Below the pieces are notes generated by a model. The model searched no databases. It was not told where the DNA came from and worked only from the letters and a program-made list of their open reading frames with translations. The position numbers and the translations under genes are program-made. From contig NC_079513.1 of the NCBI RefSeq assembly GCF_000801105.2, positions 22,226,273-22,290,272 of the forward strand: DNA of 64,000 bases, given 5' to 3'. Shown one piece after another: positions 33,444 through 45,960 of this stretch. Position 1 is the stretch's first letter, and each line of letters starts with the position of its first letter. Origin of the DNA: Raphanus sativus. Taxonomy: Eukaryota > Streptophyta > Magnoliopsida > Brassicales > Brassicaceae.

Positions 33444-36400
33444 ATACCATCGCCTTCGAAACTGACCTTGTCCTCAAGGTTAAAGTCAGGAAAACGCTTC
33501 TTCATGGCTGTAGTCCATTCCCACGTACACTCATGACTAGGTAGGTTCTGCCATTTCACCAGCACTTCTTGCTGACCTGATCTCTCGTGAACTCGAGTGT
33601 CAACAACCCTTTCTGGTTTCACAATCAACTCTCCCTCGCTACTCAACTGACTGGGAAGGGGTAACACCTCAGTAGCTTCTCCGATGGCCTTCTTCAACTG
33701 AGAGATGTGAAAGGTAGGATGGATTTTAGAGTCCTCCGGAAGCTTGAGCTTGTAGGCAACAGCGCCCACTCTTTTCTCCACAGCAAAAGGACCATAGAAA
33801 CGTGCTGACAGCTTCTCATTCAACCTCTTCGCTAGAGAGCGCTGTCGGTATGGCCTTAGTTTGACGTAGACCAGATCACCGACTGCGAACTCAACTTCCC
33901 TCCTGTGTTTATCCGCCCTCTCTTTCATCAGCTGTTGAGCGCGGTGGAGATGCTCCTTGAGCAACTGTAGAGCTGCATCGCGATCCTTTAACTGCTCCTC
34001 CAACTCAGCGTTTGTAGTAGAACCATTTTCATACTTCACCCAAGTGGGTGCATCGCGACCGTACAGAGCCCTGAAAGGAGTCATCTTTAGCGTGGAGTGA
34101 AAGGACGAGTTGTAGCTGAACTCTGCCCATGACAAGTACGTAGCCCACGTTTTCGGTTTCTCGCTAGCGAAGCAACGCAAATAGGTCTCCATGCTTCTGT
34201 TCGTGACCTCAGTCTGTCCATCAGACTGGGGATGATAAGCAGTACTGAAGCAGAGTTTGGTGCCTGAGAGACGGAACAGCTCCTTCCAGAACGAGCTCAT
34301 GAAAATCTTGTCGCGATCAGACACAATGGTGCGCGGAAAACCGTGGAGACGCACCACCTCACGCGTGAAAGCCATAGCTACATCAGTTGCCGAGAAAGGG
34401 TGACTCAACCCGATGAAGTGGCTGAACTTGGTGAGACGATCAACCACCACCATGATTGTGTTAATACCTCTTGAACGCGGCAACCCTTCCACAAAATCCA
34501 TCGACAAATCTTCCCACACCTGCTCCGGGATGGGCAAAGGTTGCAGCAAGCCTCCAGGAGCCAACGTTGAGTACTTCTGCCGCTGACAGATGGCGCAAGA
34601 TGCTACAAACCTCCTGATATCAGTCATCATTCCCTCCCAGTAAAACAGTTCCCCAATCCGCTTCTGAGTCTTAACCACACCTCCATGTCCCCCCATCTTA
34701 CCGTCATGATACTCTGACATTATTACACCGGTTAATGGAGAAGATTTGGGGATGACAAGTTTCCCAGCACGCAACAGACGACCTTGGACCATCGCAAAAT
34801 CAGGATGTTTAGCAGGATCCATCTTCAACTCGCTGATCAACTGTTGCAGACTGGGGTCTTTATCAACCTCGCTAGCGATCTCCTCCAACTGCAGTGCTTG
34901 GCTGACAGACACTGCAAATAGCTCTGAAGCGCCAACGACTCTTGATAGGGCGTCAGCCGCCTTGTTCTCCAACCCAGGCTTGTAGATTATCTCAAAGTTG
35001 AACCCAAGTAACTTGGTTAACCACTTCTGATACTCTAAGTTAACTTCGCGCTGCTCCATTAAAAAGCGCAAGCTCTTCTGATCGGTCCTCACCACAAACC
35101 TCCTGCCCACCAGATAATGACGCCATTTCTGGATGGCGAAAACGATTGCCATTAGCTCGCGTTCGTACACCGACTTGAGCTTCTGGCGTTCCGTCAGAGC
35201 TTGGCTAAAATACGCGATGGGTTGATGCTTCTGCATCAAGACAGCTCCAAGTCCTGATCCTGATGCGTCGGACTCAATGATGAACGTTTCAGTGAAGTCC
35301 GGCATCGCCAAAACAGGGACCGTAGTCATCGCGTGTTGCAAGGCTCGAAAAGCAGCCGTAGCTTCCTGATTCCACGCGAACTGATCCTTGCGAAGTTGTA
35401 CTGTAAGGGGTCGTGCTATGCTTCCGTAACCTTGCACGAACTTTCGGTAGTAGCCCGTGAGCCCTAAGAATCCCCTCAGCTCCTTCACGTTCTTAGGCTC
35501 TGGCCACCTCAACATAGCTTGTATTTTCTCGTTGTCAACAGCCACGCCTTTCCCCGAAATGATGTGACCGAGATACTCCACTTGATCAACTCCAAAGAGA
35601 CACTTCTTGAGGTTAGCGTATAGCTGTTGCTCTTGAAGTATCGATAACACCAACTTCAAGTGCTCTTCGTGCTCCTCTTTGTTTTTGCTGTAAACCAGGA
35701 TGTCGTCAAAGAAGACGAGCACGAAGCGCCGAAGGTAGGGTCTGAAGACTTGATTCATGAGAGACTGGAAGGTAGCTGGGGCATTGGAGAGCCCAAACGG
35801 CATGACCAGAAACTCGTAATGCCCGTCATGGGTTCGAAAGGCAGTCTTGGGAACATCCTCTGTCTTGACCAGTATCTGATGATAACCAGAGCGAAGGTCC
35901 AACTTTGAGAAGACCTTAGCTCCGTGTAGCTCGTCTAGCAGCTGGTCAATCATGGGAATTGGGTACTTGTCAGCCACCGTGACTCTGTTGAGAGCGCGAT
36001 AGTCTACACAAAACCTCCAGCTTCCATCTTTCTTCTTCACCAAGAGAACAGGGCTTGAGAACGGGCTCCCACTCTCCTGGATGATTCCTGCCGCCAACAT
36101 GGAAGCTATCTGTCTCTCTATCTCCGCCTTCTGTATCTGAGGATAACGGAACGGTCTCACACTGACTGGTTTAGCTCCCGTCTCCAGCGTGATACCGTGT
36201 TCTTTTCCTCGAGATGGAGGAAGTCCCGCAGGCTCTTTGAAGACCTGTGAGAATTGCTCCAAAAGCGCTTCCCAACCTCCATGAGCTGCGATTGGAAACG
36301 CCTTATCCTCCGGTTGCAGACCACCATACTCCACAATCATGCCCTCCCCATCGTCTTCTAGGGCCTTCCACAAACTCTTCAGAGAAACCCCCTCAGAATG

Positions 36401-38086
36401 CAGGCTCAAGTCTCCCTGAATGGTGATCCACTTTCCTTCCAACTGAAACTTCATGGTCTGAAGCTTCCAGTTGTTACGCGTTTCCCCAAGCGTATCCAAC
36501 CATTGCACGCCTAAGATCACATCAGCTATCCCTAGTTCCAAAGGAAGGAAACTGGAGACAACTGAACATGACGGTAGCTGCAACTTCAGGTTGTCAATCA
36601 CGCCACTTCCCTTCACCCGCACTCCTCCTGCTACCAAGACTCCGTACCTCGCCGTGTCACTTCGCGACAACCCCAGTTCAGGAATCAGCTTCTCCGATAT
36701 GAAGTTATGCGAAGCGCCGGAATCAATTAACACAACAACCTCCTTGTTCCCAATAACCCCTTTTAGCTTCATCGTTTTCGGGGAGGTCAGTCCCATCACC
36801 GAACTGATTGACACCTCCGCTACCATCGCTTCTATGCCACCATCATCCTCCTCCAGCTCCACCGGTTCATCCAATAGCTCTTCTTCTTCGCCGTTGGGAT
36901 GAAGCAGCATCACTGTCAGCTGAGCTTTTGCGCAAGGGTGATTAGGGTGGAACTTCTCGTCGCACTTGAAGCAGAGACCCTCCTTTTTCCACCGCTCGAC
37001 CTCCGCCGGTGTTAGTCGTCGGAAAGGGGGCTTCAGGCGACCGTGAGAGGTTGATCCTCGTGCACCGTTTCCTTTTGGTAACGACGCCGTGGGTGTTGTT
37101 TGGTGTGTGGGCTTGGTTTGATTTTGGGCCTGGATTTGAGTTTTGTTAATGGGCTTGGACTGAGATGTTGGACCGCTGGTATTGGGCCTGGTCGGACGGT
37201 TCTCTTCTCCGTCGTCCTCCTCATGCCAAAGCTCCACCTTTCTCGCAGCTCGCATCATCTGATCCAGGTTTTGCGGCTCAAACATCATCATTCCCGCTCG
37301 GAGTTTCGAACGTAGCCCATTAGAGTACGCCATCTCTAACACATGGTTCGGGATGTCGCAAGCGTTAGACGCCAACCCCACGAAATCACGATTAAACTCA
37401 TGCACCGTCCCTGCCTGTTGAATCTTCAACAACCGTTCTCCAGGGGTTCTGTCATGAACCTTGGCGTACTGCTGCAACACCCGGTACTTCAGATGGCCCC
37501 AGTTACGAAATGGGTTCCGCCCTCGCTCCCACCGGTACCACATCAGCGCCTCGCCGGTGAAGCAGACGCGAACCGCGCGGAGTTTGTCAGTCTCCGACAG
37601 CTCACCCAAATCAAAATACTCCTCAACGCGTAAGACCCAACTCTCCGCCTCGGTTCCGTCAAACGTCGGTAGCTCCAAGCGTCGAGTTAGCTGAGAGTGT
37701 CTCCAAAGGCGTTGGTCTTCATACGGTCCGGGTCCATGGTTTTGAGATCCGTGACCATAAAACCCCTCGTCGTAAACGTGGTACGGTGACGGCGTCAACG
37801 TAACAGATCCACGACGTTCTCCTTCAAAATCGACTTTTCCTTCCGTCAGTGGCACGGAGGCAGAGCACTCTGTTTGATGAGCTTTGCCCTTCTCCGCTTC
37901 GCGCAGTCGCTGCTTCTCCTCAGCGCGTTCTTTCTGCTCCTGGTCCCAACGACCCATCATGATCAACATGTGTTGTTTGATCTCGTTCATCGACTCCGTC
38001 ATCCCATTCATCCCTTGTTCGAGAAGCGAGATTCGAGTCGTTTGTTGCTGGATCTGCTCCATCGCCAGGTCGTTTTTAGGAGGCAT
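33377..38086 (-). CDS. Gypsy gag-pol polyprotein, 1569 aa
   Basis: One open frame from ATG 38086 to a stop at 33377-33379. In order it shows: coiled N-terminus and retrotransposon gag domain ([12 protein letters not shown]), zinc knuckle [14 protein letters not shown], aspartic protease ([12 protein letters not shown]), reverse transcriptase ([24 protein letters not shown]), RNase H ([15 protein letters not shown]), integrase HHCC zinc finger and core ([35 protein letters not shown]), and a chromodomain-like end ([17 protein letters not shown]). No stop or frameshift is seen, so it could be autonomous. Chromodomains target integration to particular chromatin. Confidence 0.97.
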   Translation of the reverse strand: MPPKNDLAMEQIQQQTTRISLLEQGMNGMTESMNEIKQHMLIMMGRWDQEQKERAEEKQRLREAEKGKAHQTECSASVPLTEGKVDFEGERRGSVTLTPSPYHVYDEGFYGHGSQNHGPGPYEDQRLWRHSQLTRRLELPTFDGTEAESWVLRVEEYFDLGELSETDKLRAVRVCFTGEALMWYRWERGRNPFRNWGHLKYRVLQQYAKVHDRTPGERLLKIQQAGTVHEFNRDFVGLASNACDIPNHVLEMAYSNGLRSKLRAGMMMFEPQNLDQMMRAARKVELWHEEDDGEENRPTRPNTSGPTSQSKPINKTQIQAQNQTKPTHQTTPTASLPKGNGARGSTSHGRLKPPFRRLTPAEVERWKKEGLCFKCDEKFHPNHPCAKAQLTVMLLHPNGEEEELLDEPVELEEDDGGIEAMVAEVSISSVMGLTSPKTMKLKGVIGNKEVVVLIDSGASHNFISEKLIPELGLSRSDTARYGVLVAGGVRVKGSGVIDNLKLQLPSCSVVSSFLPLELGIADVILGVQWLDTLGETRNNWKLQTMKFQLEGKWITIQGDLSLHSEGVSLKSLWKALEDDGEGMIVEYGGLQPEDKAFPIAAHGGWEALLEQFSQVFKEPAGLPPSRGKEHGITLETGAKPVSVRPFRYPQIQKAEIERQIASMLAAGIIQESGSPFSSPVLLVKKKDGSWRFCVDYRALNRVTVADKYPIPMIDQLLDELHGAKVFSKLDLRSGYHQILVKTEDVPKTAFRTHDGHYEFLVMPFGLSNAPATFQSLMNQVFRPYLRRFVLVFFDDILVYSKNKEEHEEHLKLVLSILQEQQLYANLKKCLFGVDQVEYLGHIISGKGVAVDNEKIQAMLRWPEPKNVKELRGFLGLTGYYRKFVQGYGSIARPLTVQLRKDQFAWNQEATAAFRALQHAMTTVPVLAMPDFTETFIIESDASGSGLGAVLMQKHQPIAYFSQALTERQKLKSVYERELMAIVFAIQKWRHYLVGRRFVVRTDQKSLRFLMEQREVNLEYQKWLTKLLGFNFEIIYKPGLENKAADALSRVVGASELFAVSVSQALQLEEIASEVDKDPSLQQLISELKMDPAKHPDFAMVQGRLLRAGKLVIPKSSPLTGVIMSEYHDGKMGGHGGVVKTQKRIGELFYWEGMMTDIRRFVASCAICQRQKYSTLAPGGLLQPLPIPEQVWEDLSMDFVEGLPRSRGINTIMVVVDRLTKFSHFIGLSHPFSATDVAMAFTREVVRLHGFPRTIVSDRDKIFMSSFWKELFRLSGTKLCFSTAYHPQSDGQTEVTNRSMETYLRCFASEKPKTWATYLSWAEFSYNSSFHSTLKMTPFRALYGRDAPTWVKYENGSTTNAELEEQLKDRDAALQLLKEHLHRAQQLMKERADKHRREVEFAVGDLVYVKLRPYRQRSLAKRLNEKLSARFYGPFAVEKRVGAVAYKLKLPEDSKIHPTFHISQLKKAIGEATEVLPLPSQLSSEGELIVKPERVVDTRVHERSGQQEVLVKWQNLPSHECTWEWTTAMKKRFPDFNLEDKVSFEGDGIDTYDAVHPPILFKYKRKAQKE

Positions 38087-38117
38087 ATTCCGAGGTTCGA
38101 AGGCTCTGATACCAATT

Positions 38118-38529
38118 TGATACACTTTAGTAGTATCAAACTTGTAAAAGGACCAAGAAAGAGGAATAAAAAGTACTTTTATTGATCAAAAGAGAGAATT
38201 ACAAGAGTTTTTCTTTGGAGTACTCCTCTCCTTTTCATGAACTACTCGACAAAATAACTGATAAGGGATCTCAACGTCCTACTTCCTCCTCATATACTAC
38301 TTGCTACGCTTGATGACAAAGCAACCTCCTCTACTACGTGAGCGACCATCACGTGCTCTTGTCGATGACTCAGCACTCTGCTCACCAAGCCGTTATTCAT
38401 TACTTCTAGAACTCCCAAATAGTACCAACACCACTGGGCCAAACCGTCACTACTCAAGCCTCTTACTCCTTCTGGGCTTTGCGCTTGTACTTGAATAGAA
38501 TAGGCGGGTGGACTGCATCATACGTATCA
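38118..38529 (-). repeat. Gypsy 5' LTR
   Basis: 412-bp pair of 33032-33443. It lies directly upstream of the orphaned KH exon piece and carries the element promoter pointing leftward, antisense to the KH gene. Confidence 0.96.
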
Positions 38530-38534
38530 GACTT

Positions 38535-38670
38535 TTACAAGAAACAACAGCTGCGAGAGCTAGCATTGCTCAATGGAAGTCTTCGTGAAGGAGGAGGATC
38601 TCCAATGTCTGGTTCTGTTTCTCCTTTCAGTAGCCTGGGTATGAAAAGAGCCAAAACAAGAGAAGTGTAG
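38535..38670 (+). pseudogene. Orphaned 3' end of the KH gene's last exon
   Basis: Immediately right of the gypsy target-site duplication the frame resumes with [19 protein letters not shown], then [19 protein letters not shown] and TAG at 38668-38670. This is the conserved C-terminal tail of plant KH/STAR proteins (about 45 residues). It keeps an intact frame with no other damage, in agreement with a recent split. It could be expressed only by splicing over the 5.5-kb element or after excision by LTR recombination. Confidence 0.93.
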
Positions 38671-39613
38671 AAAACGAATGCCTCAGAACACTATTTTGTT
38701 GTTGTGATCTGTCCCACATCTCAAGCAATATGAAACCGATCCAGTTCGACCAGAATGGCCAAACCCCTTTGGCTACACAGTACTGTTCTCTTCTCCCCTG
38801 GAATATGGTTGCTGTATATATTGTCATGAATGTGTCTTTTTGGGTCTATTTATCATTGTCCTGGAGAGAGATAAGATAACATTTCAAGGAAACACAAGGC
38901 ATGATGAGTCTTTATCTCTCTCTCCCAGTTTTTGGGTTTGTTTTTATTTATTTCAATGCATTTTTGTCAACTTGTTTGGTTTATTTGTCAACCTTTTTAA
39001 TTGTTTTTACTCTTTGGAACAGTTTGGTTCTAATTTCCAAGGGGTTTTTATAAGCTTTGTACTTTAGTAAAAGAAAGAAAAAAACATAAGATCATGATGG
39101 TATGTGTCTGCCTGTCTGATAATGATAAATATGTTTTGGGATACATCAACGTCAAAGTAAAGTTTGTTTCAACATAAATGTTGTGCTCTCGAATATTTCT
39201 TCACTTCTTTATTACTGAAATCGACTAATGCCAACAAACTAGGAGCTAAATAATAACTGATCTACACACCAAAACCAGACAGGTTATTTCACAAACTGAA
39301 CTCATTAGAAACAAAAAAAAAAAACTGAACTCATTAGAAATTCAAAAGGAGACTCTTGGGATATCTGGAATATTTTATATGTAAATGATCTTTTAACAAC
39401 ATACAGTAAATTGTGAACCCTCAAATGGTATCCAGAGGATGAATGATGTGTGCCCTTGTTAGGTGCAGAAAAAAGAAAAGAAAAATAGCACTGGCATAAA
39501 GTGTGTACTACTTAGCTGCATGCATATAAAGATAGACAGACAATGCATAAAGGCAGACACCCACCCAAACAATTACACAGAATCGAACATACAAGTATCT
39601 CAATTTCATAATT
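38671..39613. other. KH-gene 3' UTR remnant and spacer
   Basis: 38671-39070 is T-rich and probably the old KH 3' UTR. 39071-39613 is AT-rich with a poly(A) micro-insertion at 39293-39340. No gene. Confidence 0.5.
39293..39340 (+). repeat. Poly(A) micro-insertion with 19-bp direct repeats
   Basis: The perfect 19-bp repeat aaactgaactcattagaaa (39293-39311 and 39322-39340) flanks caaaaaaaaa. Almost nothing but the A-tail was inserted. Confidence 0.65.
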
Positions 39614-40241
39614 TGGGCCTCAAATGGGCCCAGTTTGGAATCTAGCTCGCTACGTGGCGCGGATTCACCGCTCGTTTGGCGAATCTATTTAAAGCGACTC
39701 TCGACTTCTCTAAACTCGAATCATCATCAACAACCCCTTGAGATTTCCGAAGATCACACCAATCAAAAACCCTAAGAAAGGTAGGTGAGGTCGCAGTTAG
39801 TTCTGAAAAGAATCTCGATTCGATTAGATTCATCGTTTCTTTCTAGGGTCTGTCTACTCGTTTCCCAGTTCCCCGATCATCGTTGTTGATCTCTTTTTTC
39901 TTCTCTCTCTCTCTCTCTCTCGGTTTGTTTTTTTTTTTCTTTTGCGTCGATTCATGAAATTTTGTTCAGTCTTATGCTTCTAGAATACTCCTGTTACCGT
40001 AACGTTTCACCTGACGCGCAATTTCTGTATAAGATTCTGAATCGTTAGATGATTTTTTGGCTCTGTTTGATCAATATAGCATCTAGTTAACATCTTAGCT
40101 TATATATATTTCGTTAGTAGTTTTATATCTTCTGCTTATTACTCCCATAAATCTATTCTTTGTTTTATGAGACTCTGTTGTGTGTTCTTGATGAGACTTT
40201 GATTTGTTTTGTGGATAGAAGCAGCGAGTGCGCAGTTCAAG
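39614..40241 (+). promoter_or_regulatory. UBC30 promoter and leader (TGGGCC pair, telo-box)
   Basis: Two TGGGCC/T site-II elements (39614-39620, 39625-39630) lie about 140 bp upstream of a telo-box AAACCCTAA (39767-39775), a combination usual in highly expressed growth genes. A CT microsatellite (39903-39920) and a probable leader intron (acceptor gtggatag at about 40218) precede the ATG. Confidence 0.55.
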
Positions 40242-41311
<1,070 letters not shown>

Positions 41312-42326
41312 TGATGATTGGCAGTAATAATCTGCACCACCAATACATTGCGCATTGTCTTAAGAATAAGATTGAAAAAAAAAAAACAGAGTGTGGCGTT
41401 TGCTTGGTTGCTTTATTAGTTTTATACATCTTAAGCCAGTGTGTTGGTTGGCGTACTGTACATGAGCTTTATATTGAGACATTTTGAGAGCTTGCAATGC
41501 TTTAAAGCCCAATAATTGTCTATTATGATTATGATGAGTCTTTCTCTCTTCTCTCTTGATGGTGTTGAATGAATATAATATTAGTCTTTGACAGGTTTAG
41601 TACGGTGTCTGATTCTTATTGGCTTTTATGGTTTTGTCCAACTAGAAAAGTCGTGAGAGTAGAAGAACTGAGTTAAGTGAAAGACTTGTAGTTGTTCTTC
41701 GACATTGGCAATAAGTACGGTACTTGTGAGTTCTGCAACACATAAACCAAACAAAAAAAATCTTAAAAATGTTCTCCTATTTTTATGGGTTGATGCCCTA
41801 TTAGCTTAGATTTTAATTTTTACAAAGCAAATGTAGAAAGAAACTGAACTAAATCTATCAATTGGGTTAAGACTTGGGAGTTAAAGAAATTTGTTATTGT
41901 GGGTGTGGAAGGTCATTCATAGATCTCTCGAGATGGGAAGAAGCGAAGAAGTGATAAATTATAGATTTGATTTGCACTAGGAAGGACGAGGCTCTTTGTA
42001 TAGTAAAAGAGGTATATAACCGTCCCTTCTTCGTCTATTTTTAGCTTCTTTTGCCTTTTTTGGGAGCAATGTTCTATGTTACACATTTTGTTACTATTTT
42101 AAAAATAAATGTGTCGATAGTTCAACTATTTAGGGTTAACACTGAATTAAAAAAGGAACCGTTTAGGGTTTTGTAGGGATTCATCTTTGCGACTTCGTCT
42201 CCGTTGCAGCTCCTTTCCGAGAAATTTACCTTTCTCGGAGACGGAGGATATTATTTCTTTCTTTGCTTTAGGTTCGGTGGTTCTAGCGTTTGGCTCACTT
42301 CGGTATTTATTTTACGGATTCTAAAC
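41312..42326. other. UBC30 3' UTR and SEC14-gene promoter/leader
   Basis: 41312-41600 is likely 3' UTR. 42150-42326 includes agggttttgtaggg and a C/T-rich leader before the SEC14-type start. No gene in between. Confidence 0.45.
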
Positions 42327-44602
42327 ATGTCAGGTATTTTATTTTGAGTTTTTTTTTATGAAAATAATATGATCATCGGAAAATCATTTTGCATTATGAA
42401 CATGTATCTTGCAGGAGGGTGTGAACGAACAATGGACAAGTTATCAGATTCTGAGGATGAACGATCAAGAACTGGGAGTCTAGCCAAGAAAGCCATTAGA
42501 TGTTCCATTGAAGATGTTAGGGACGAGGATGATGAGAAGATTGTTCTTATATTGCGCCAAGAGCTTCTTAACAGACATTCTTTGCCTCCAAGGCATGATG
42601 ATTATCATATGTTGTTGAGGTAAACAGACTTGTAGTGAATTTTTTTTTTTTTTGCCTTTTAAAGATGCATTAATGCTGTGTCTCTAATACGTTTGTTTAC
42701 ACTAGCTAGGTTTCTGAAAACAATGGACTTCAACATCGACAAAACCGTCACCGCATGGGAAGAAATGCTCAAATGGAGGAATGAGTTTGGAGCAGATCGC
42801 ATTATACATGTAACGTAATATAATATGTTATATGGTCTCCTTACATTGTTACATAAAGTCTAATTATTTTTTTTGGCTTTCTTGCTTGCTCAAACCAGGA
42901 TTTTAATTTCAATGAGTTGGACCAAGTCACAATGTACTATCCTCAAGGGTACCATGGAGTTGATAAAGATGGTAGACCTATCTATATCGAGAGACTTGGA
43001 AAAGCTCATCCCGGTAAGCTTATGGATGTTACAACCATCGACCGCTACTTGAAGTACCATGTCCAAGAATTCGAAAAGGCTCTTCAACACAAGCTCCCTG
43101 CATGTTCCATTGCAGCAAAGCGACGTGTCACTACAACTACTACAATACTTGATGCTGATGGCCTGGTATGATAAACTCCTCGATAGATGCTCTTTTTTAA
43201 AATGTTTATTTATTTTATTTATTAACATAGATAGCTCTTGTGGTAAACTGTCAGGGTATGAAGAACTTTAGTCCTGCAGCTGCAAATCTACTGTCCTCTA
43301 TCGCTAAAGTAGATTGTCGTTATTACCCTGAGGTACCTAACTAACTCTTTGATGAATACACTTTCACTGTGGACAAGGATGTTCTGGTTCCTGGTAAAAG
43401 TTTGTAACTGTGGTCTCTGACTCTTTGCAGACTTTGCATAGAATGTTCATTGTCAATGCAGGATTTGGATTCAGGAGTTTGATTTGGCCTGCCGCACAGA
43501 AGTTTCTTGATCCTGTGACTATTGCAAAGATACAAGTAATATGGTTTAAAAGAATCGTGTATTATCCTATTTATTGTCAGAAGACACTCATTGTTACTTG
43601 TATATTACCCAGGTTCTGGAGCCAAAGTCCTTGTCAAAGTTACTGGAAACAATTGATTCCAGGTTAGTTATTTTTTTATAGGTCACTTCTTAAGTGTTGT
43701 CCTTATAGATAAATTTCATTCAAGTTTTGGTTACTACACTAACATTATCAATTACTACTGTGGAAGCAGTCAACTTCCAGATTTCCTTGGAGGCGCATGC
43801 ACATGTGCTAACGAAGGAGGGTGCTTGAGGTCTAACAAAGGACCATGGAATGATCCAGAAATAGCTGAGGCATGTTTTTTTTTTTTTTGTTTATTAGATT
43901 CAGGAAGTTGAGCTATAATATTATCTTCTTTTTTTTTGAACTGAGGTTTTCTAGCTATAATATTATCTTGTTTTGCAGCTTGTACATCACATGGAAGTGA
44001 GTCCCATACCACAAACTACAAAAGCTCCTCTTCATACAAGCGATCATGATTCTTCCACTCGCATTATCACTGTGGAATCTCTAGAACCGGCTCAAGGAGA
44101 TTGGTCTCAACCCCAATTACTTAATACAAACACTAAAAACTCTTCTTCTGCAAATACATCCACAAGAGAAGGTGTGTTTCTTTTTCATTCATCTTTGTTA
44201 GTGAGTTTCCTTAATTAGTGTTATTTTCCGCAACTGCATATTCAAATGTTGTTGGAACCAAATCACATGCAGTCTTAGAAGGATAACAGTGATGATGCAC
44301 ACTAACTAGATATTATTATCACATGTTGGGTGGTCAGATATCACGGTTTGGTGTTGTTAGAGAGAAAATAAAAGGCGAGGACACTGTTCACTTGGTGAAG
44401 ATACTAATAGCCTTTCCACTAAAGCTATTAATTTGCTCTCTTAAGTTTCTTATTGTTAGGATACTGGCAAAGACATAACTATTTCGATGTCCCAGATTCA
44501 TCAATAGACAGAGAGATTGTTCTTCAGTGTTTGGATCGTCTTAAGAAGCTGGAGAAAGAATGCACAGAGATTAGTAGAATCCCTGAAATGAGAAGCTATT
44601 AA
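42327..44602 (+). CDS. SEC14-like (CRAL-TRIO) phospholipid transfer protein, truncated C-terminus
   Basis: Ten exons: 42327-42333, 42415-42619, 42710-42809, 42899-43165, 43255-43332, 43431-43535, 43613-43662, 43770-43869, 43979-44171 and 44460-44602; 415 codons. The first is a 7-base ATG exon, so a start at 42432 is an alternative. CRAL-TRIO-N segment: [15 protein letters not shown]. Lipid-binding domain: [50 protein letters not shown], then [12 protein letters not shown]. These proteins exchange phosphatidylinositol and phosphatidylcholine at membranes. The intron after exon 8 has a GC donor (GAG|GCATGT at 43870). A one-base deletion near 44586 causes the TAA at 44600-44602. The lipid-binding domain is whole; only the C-terminal coiled-coil tail is lost. 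Ortholog by order: At5g56160. Confidence 0.85.
43911..43969 (-). repeat. Poly(A) micro-insertion with 17-bp repeats inside SEC14 intron 8
   Basis: agctataatattatctt at 43911-43927 and 43953-43969 flanks 25 bases whose minus strand reads agaaaacctcagttc plus A-tail. This resembles the LINE 3' end in this window (gaaaccttaagtc plus A-tail), indicating a LINE tail of about 15 bases inserted with a target-site duplication. Confidence 0.7.
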
Positions 44603-45156
44603 CTGGAACTCTCAAGAGGATAAAGTCTCTAGAACTTGATCTCGACAAAACCCAATCAGTACGTACACTTCTTGACATTGACCTTCTATACTATTTATTA
44701 AGGGTTAATGCTTTTTATCATATAAACACATATCTACGTTGTATGTGTTTCAGGTATTACATTTAACGTTAGCAAAACAGCTTCACATCACAGAACAGCG
44801 TGACTCTCATTACGAAGAAGTAAGCTCACTCAATGTTTCTTTTTCTCTCCTTTTTAACTAAGCGTTAGATAAGCATAAAATTTTGCAACATCTGATCATA
44901 TTGATCTTAAAAAAATGATATCCAACATCTGATCATATTAGTGTGATTGTATGTTCTTGTGTTTTTGGTTACAGGAGTTAAAATCTGATATAATTACTGA
45001 ATTGTTTTTTTTTTCAAAATTCAAGTTTATTTGTAGTTGAGACTCTGCTTGTCTATGTATTGCAGCAAAGAAAGCGATGCTGCATCTGAAGCTTTGGGGC
45101 GTAACCTTACGGAGACATTTTGTTACTATAATTTATTTACAGCACTAAGAGAATGA
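44603..45156 (+). pseudogene. Decayed 3' exons of the SEC14-like gene
   Basis: Beyond the premature stop the old frame is still readable: [20 protein letters not shown] to a donor at 44659, then an exon 44754-44819 (LTLAKQLHITEQRDSHYEE), then a last exon from 45066 whose frame is broken by another small deletion near 45082 (SEALGRNLTET in one frame, stop at 45154-45156). This was the C-terminal coiled-coil tail. Selection on it appears to have been lost. Confidence 0.8.
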
Positions 45157-45532
45157 AAAAAATTCTATACACAGATATTTGGGGATTTTTTCTTCCTACA
45201 ACTTGTAAACAAATTTTTCAACATTCCGTGTGCGTGAAGTAATATAAACATTTAAATTTGTAGCTGAAAACGTCAGTTTATGTTGTCTACGTAGGAATAG
45301 CATTGCATCTTGCATGCATGTATATTATAGAGTAAAAGATGTGGTGGATAAAGCTGAGCGGTAAAAGAGTGAACTACTGAATAGCTTTGCTCAAGCACAG
45401 TTGATATGTGGTCAACTTGCTCACCTAATTGCATTTTACTCATAATTTTACTTGCATAGCTCCATCTTCGAAGTCAAATTCGTCTTTCTTTTTTATCTGA
45501 TTCTCTTTGGGGGCTCCTGCAACCAAAGAATC

Positions 45533-45960
45533 ATGGAGATCAACTTCCTTTCTAGTTCACTTTTGTTATTTCTTCTACTCGCAATATTTTCTTGTTTTAT
45601 CACTGCAGATAGTGTATTCAAATTTAGACTTTGGCAATGGAAGAACCTGCGTCAAACCAAATGTAACTTCATTTAAAGATATGATTCTTGAACTTACTTT
45701 TCTGATCTTTAGAATCATTCCTACAGTTGATTGAATTCTCGGTGTTGTATTAAGAATCTTAGTAAGAGTTCCAAGCCCCCAATCTGTTAAATACAGGTGG
45801 GTCAAGATACAGCTATAGTAGCGATTCATTGACCAGATTTTTAAGTTAGTAATCTTGACTATTGATTCTTAGAGCTATCTGAGTCAAGTTTTGTGGGAGG
45901 AAAATACTGAGTTCTTGGTATCTGTCGTGCTTATGAAGTTTTATACTTTTGGTCATGTGT
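45533..45960 (+). pseudogene. Partial LLG1 copy (exons 1-2 and part of intron 2)
   Basis: ATG at 45533 is followed by a signal-peptide-like stretch (LLLFLLLAIFSCF) and DSVF, then a region matching LLG1 exon 2. The flanks also match LLG1: accaaagaatca just before the ATG, and intron-2 sequence to about 45960 (compare 47620-47900). Intron 1 is missing at the expected junction and the Cys-rich exon 3 is absent. It is the upstream product of a tandem duplication that ended inside LLG1 intron 2. Confidence 0.8.

Larger units (their letters stand above)
33032..38529 (-). mobile_element. Young, intact-looking Ty3/gypsy chromovirus
   Basis: Two 412-bp LTRs (33032-33443 and 38118-38529) differ at one base by eye (near 33242). 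The 5-bp target-site duplication gactt lies at 33027-33031 and 38530-38534. The ends are TG...CA. A primer-binding site TGGTATCAGAGCC (38114-38102, tRNA-Met type) lies three bases inside the 5' LTR. It carries a single uninterrupted gag-pol frame with a C-terminal chromodomain. The size (5.5 kb) resembles short chromoviruses such as Reina. It is inserted antisense in the last exon of the KH gene. Confidence 0.98.

Noticed and set aside
45061..45156. Possible functional last exon of the SEC14-like gene
   Set aside because: The protein frame entering it stops upstream at 44600-44602, and the exon itself holds another small deletion; annotated as decayed.
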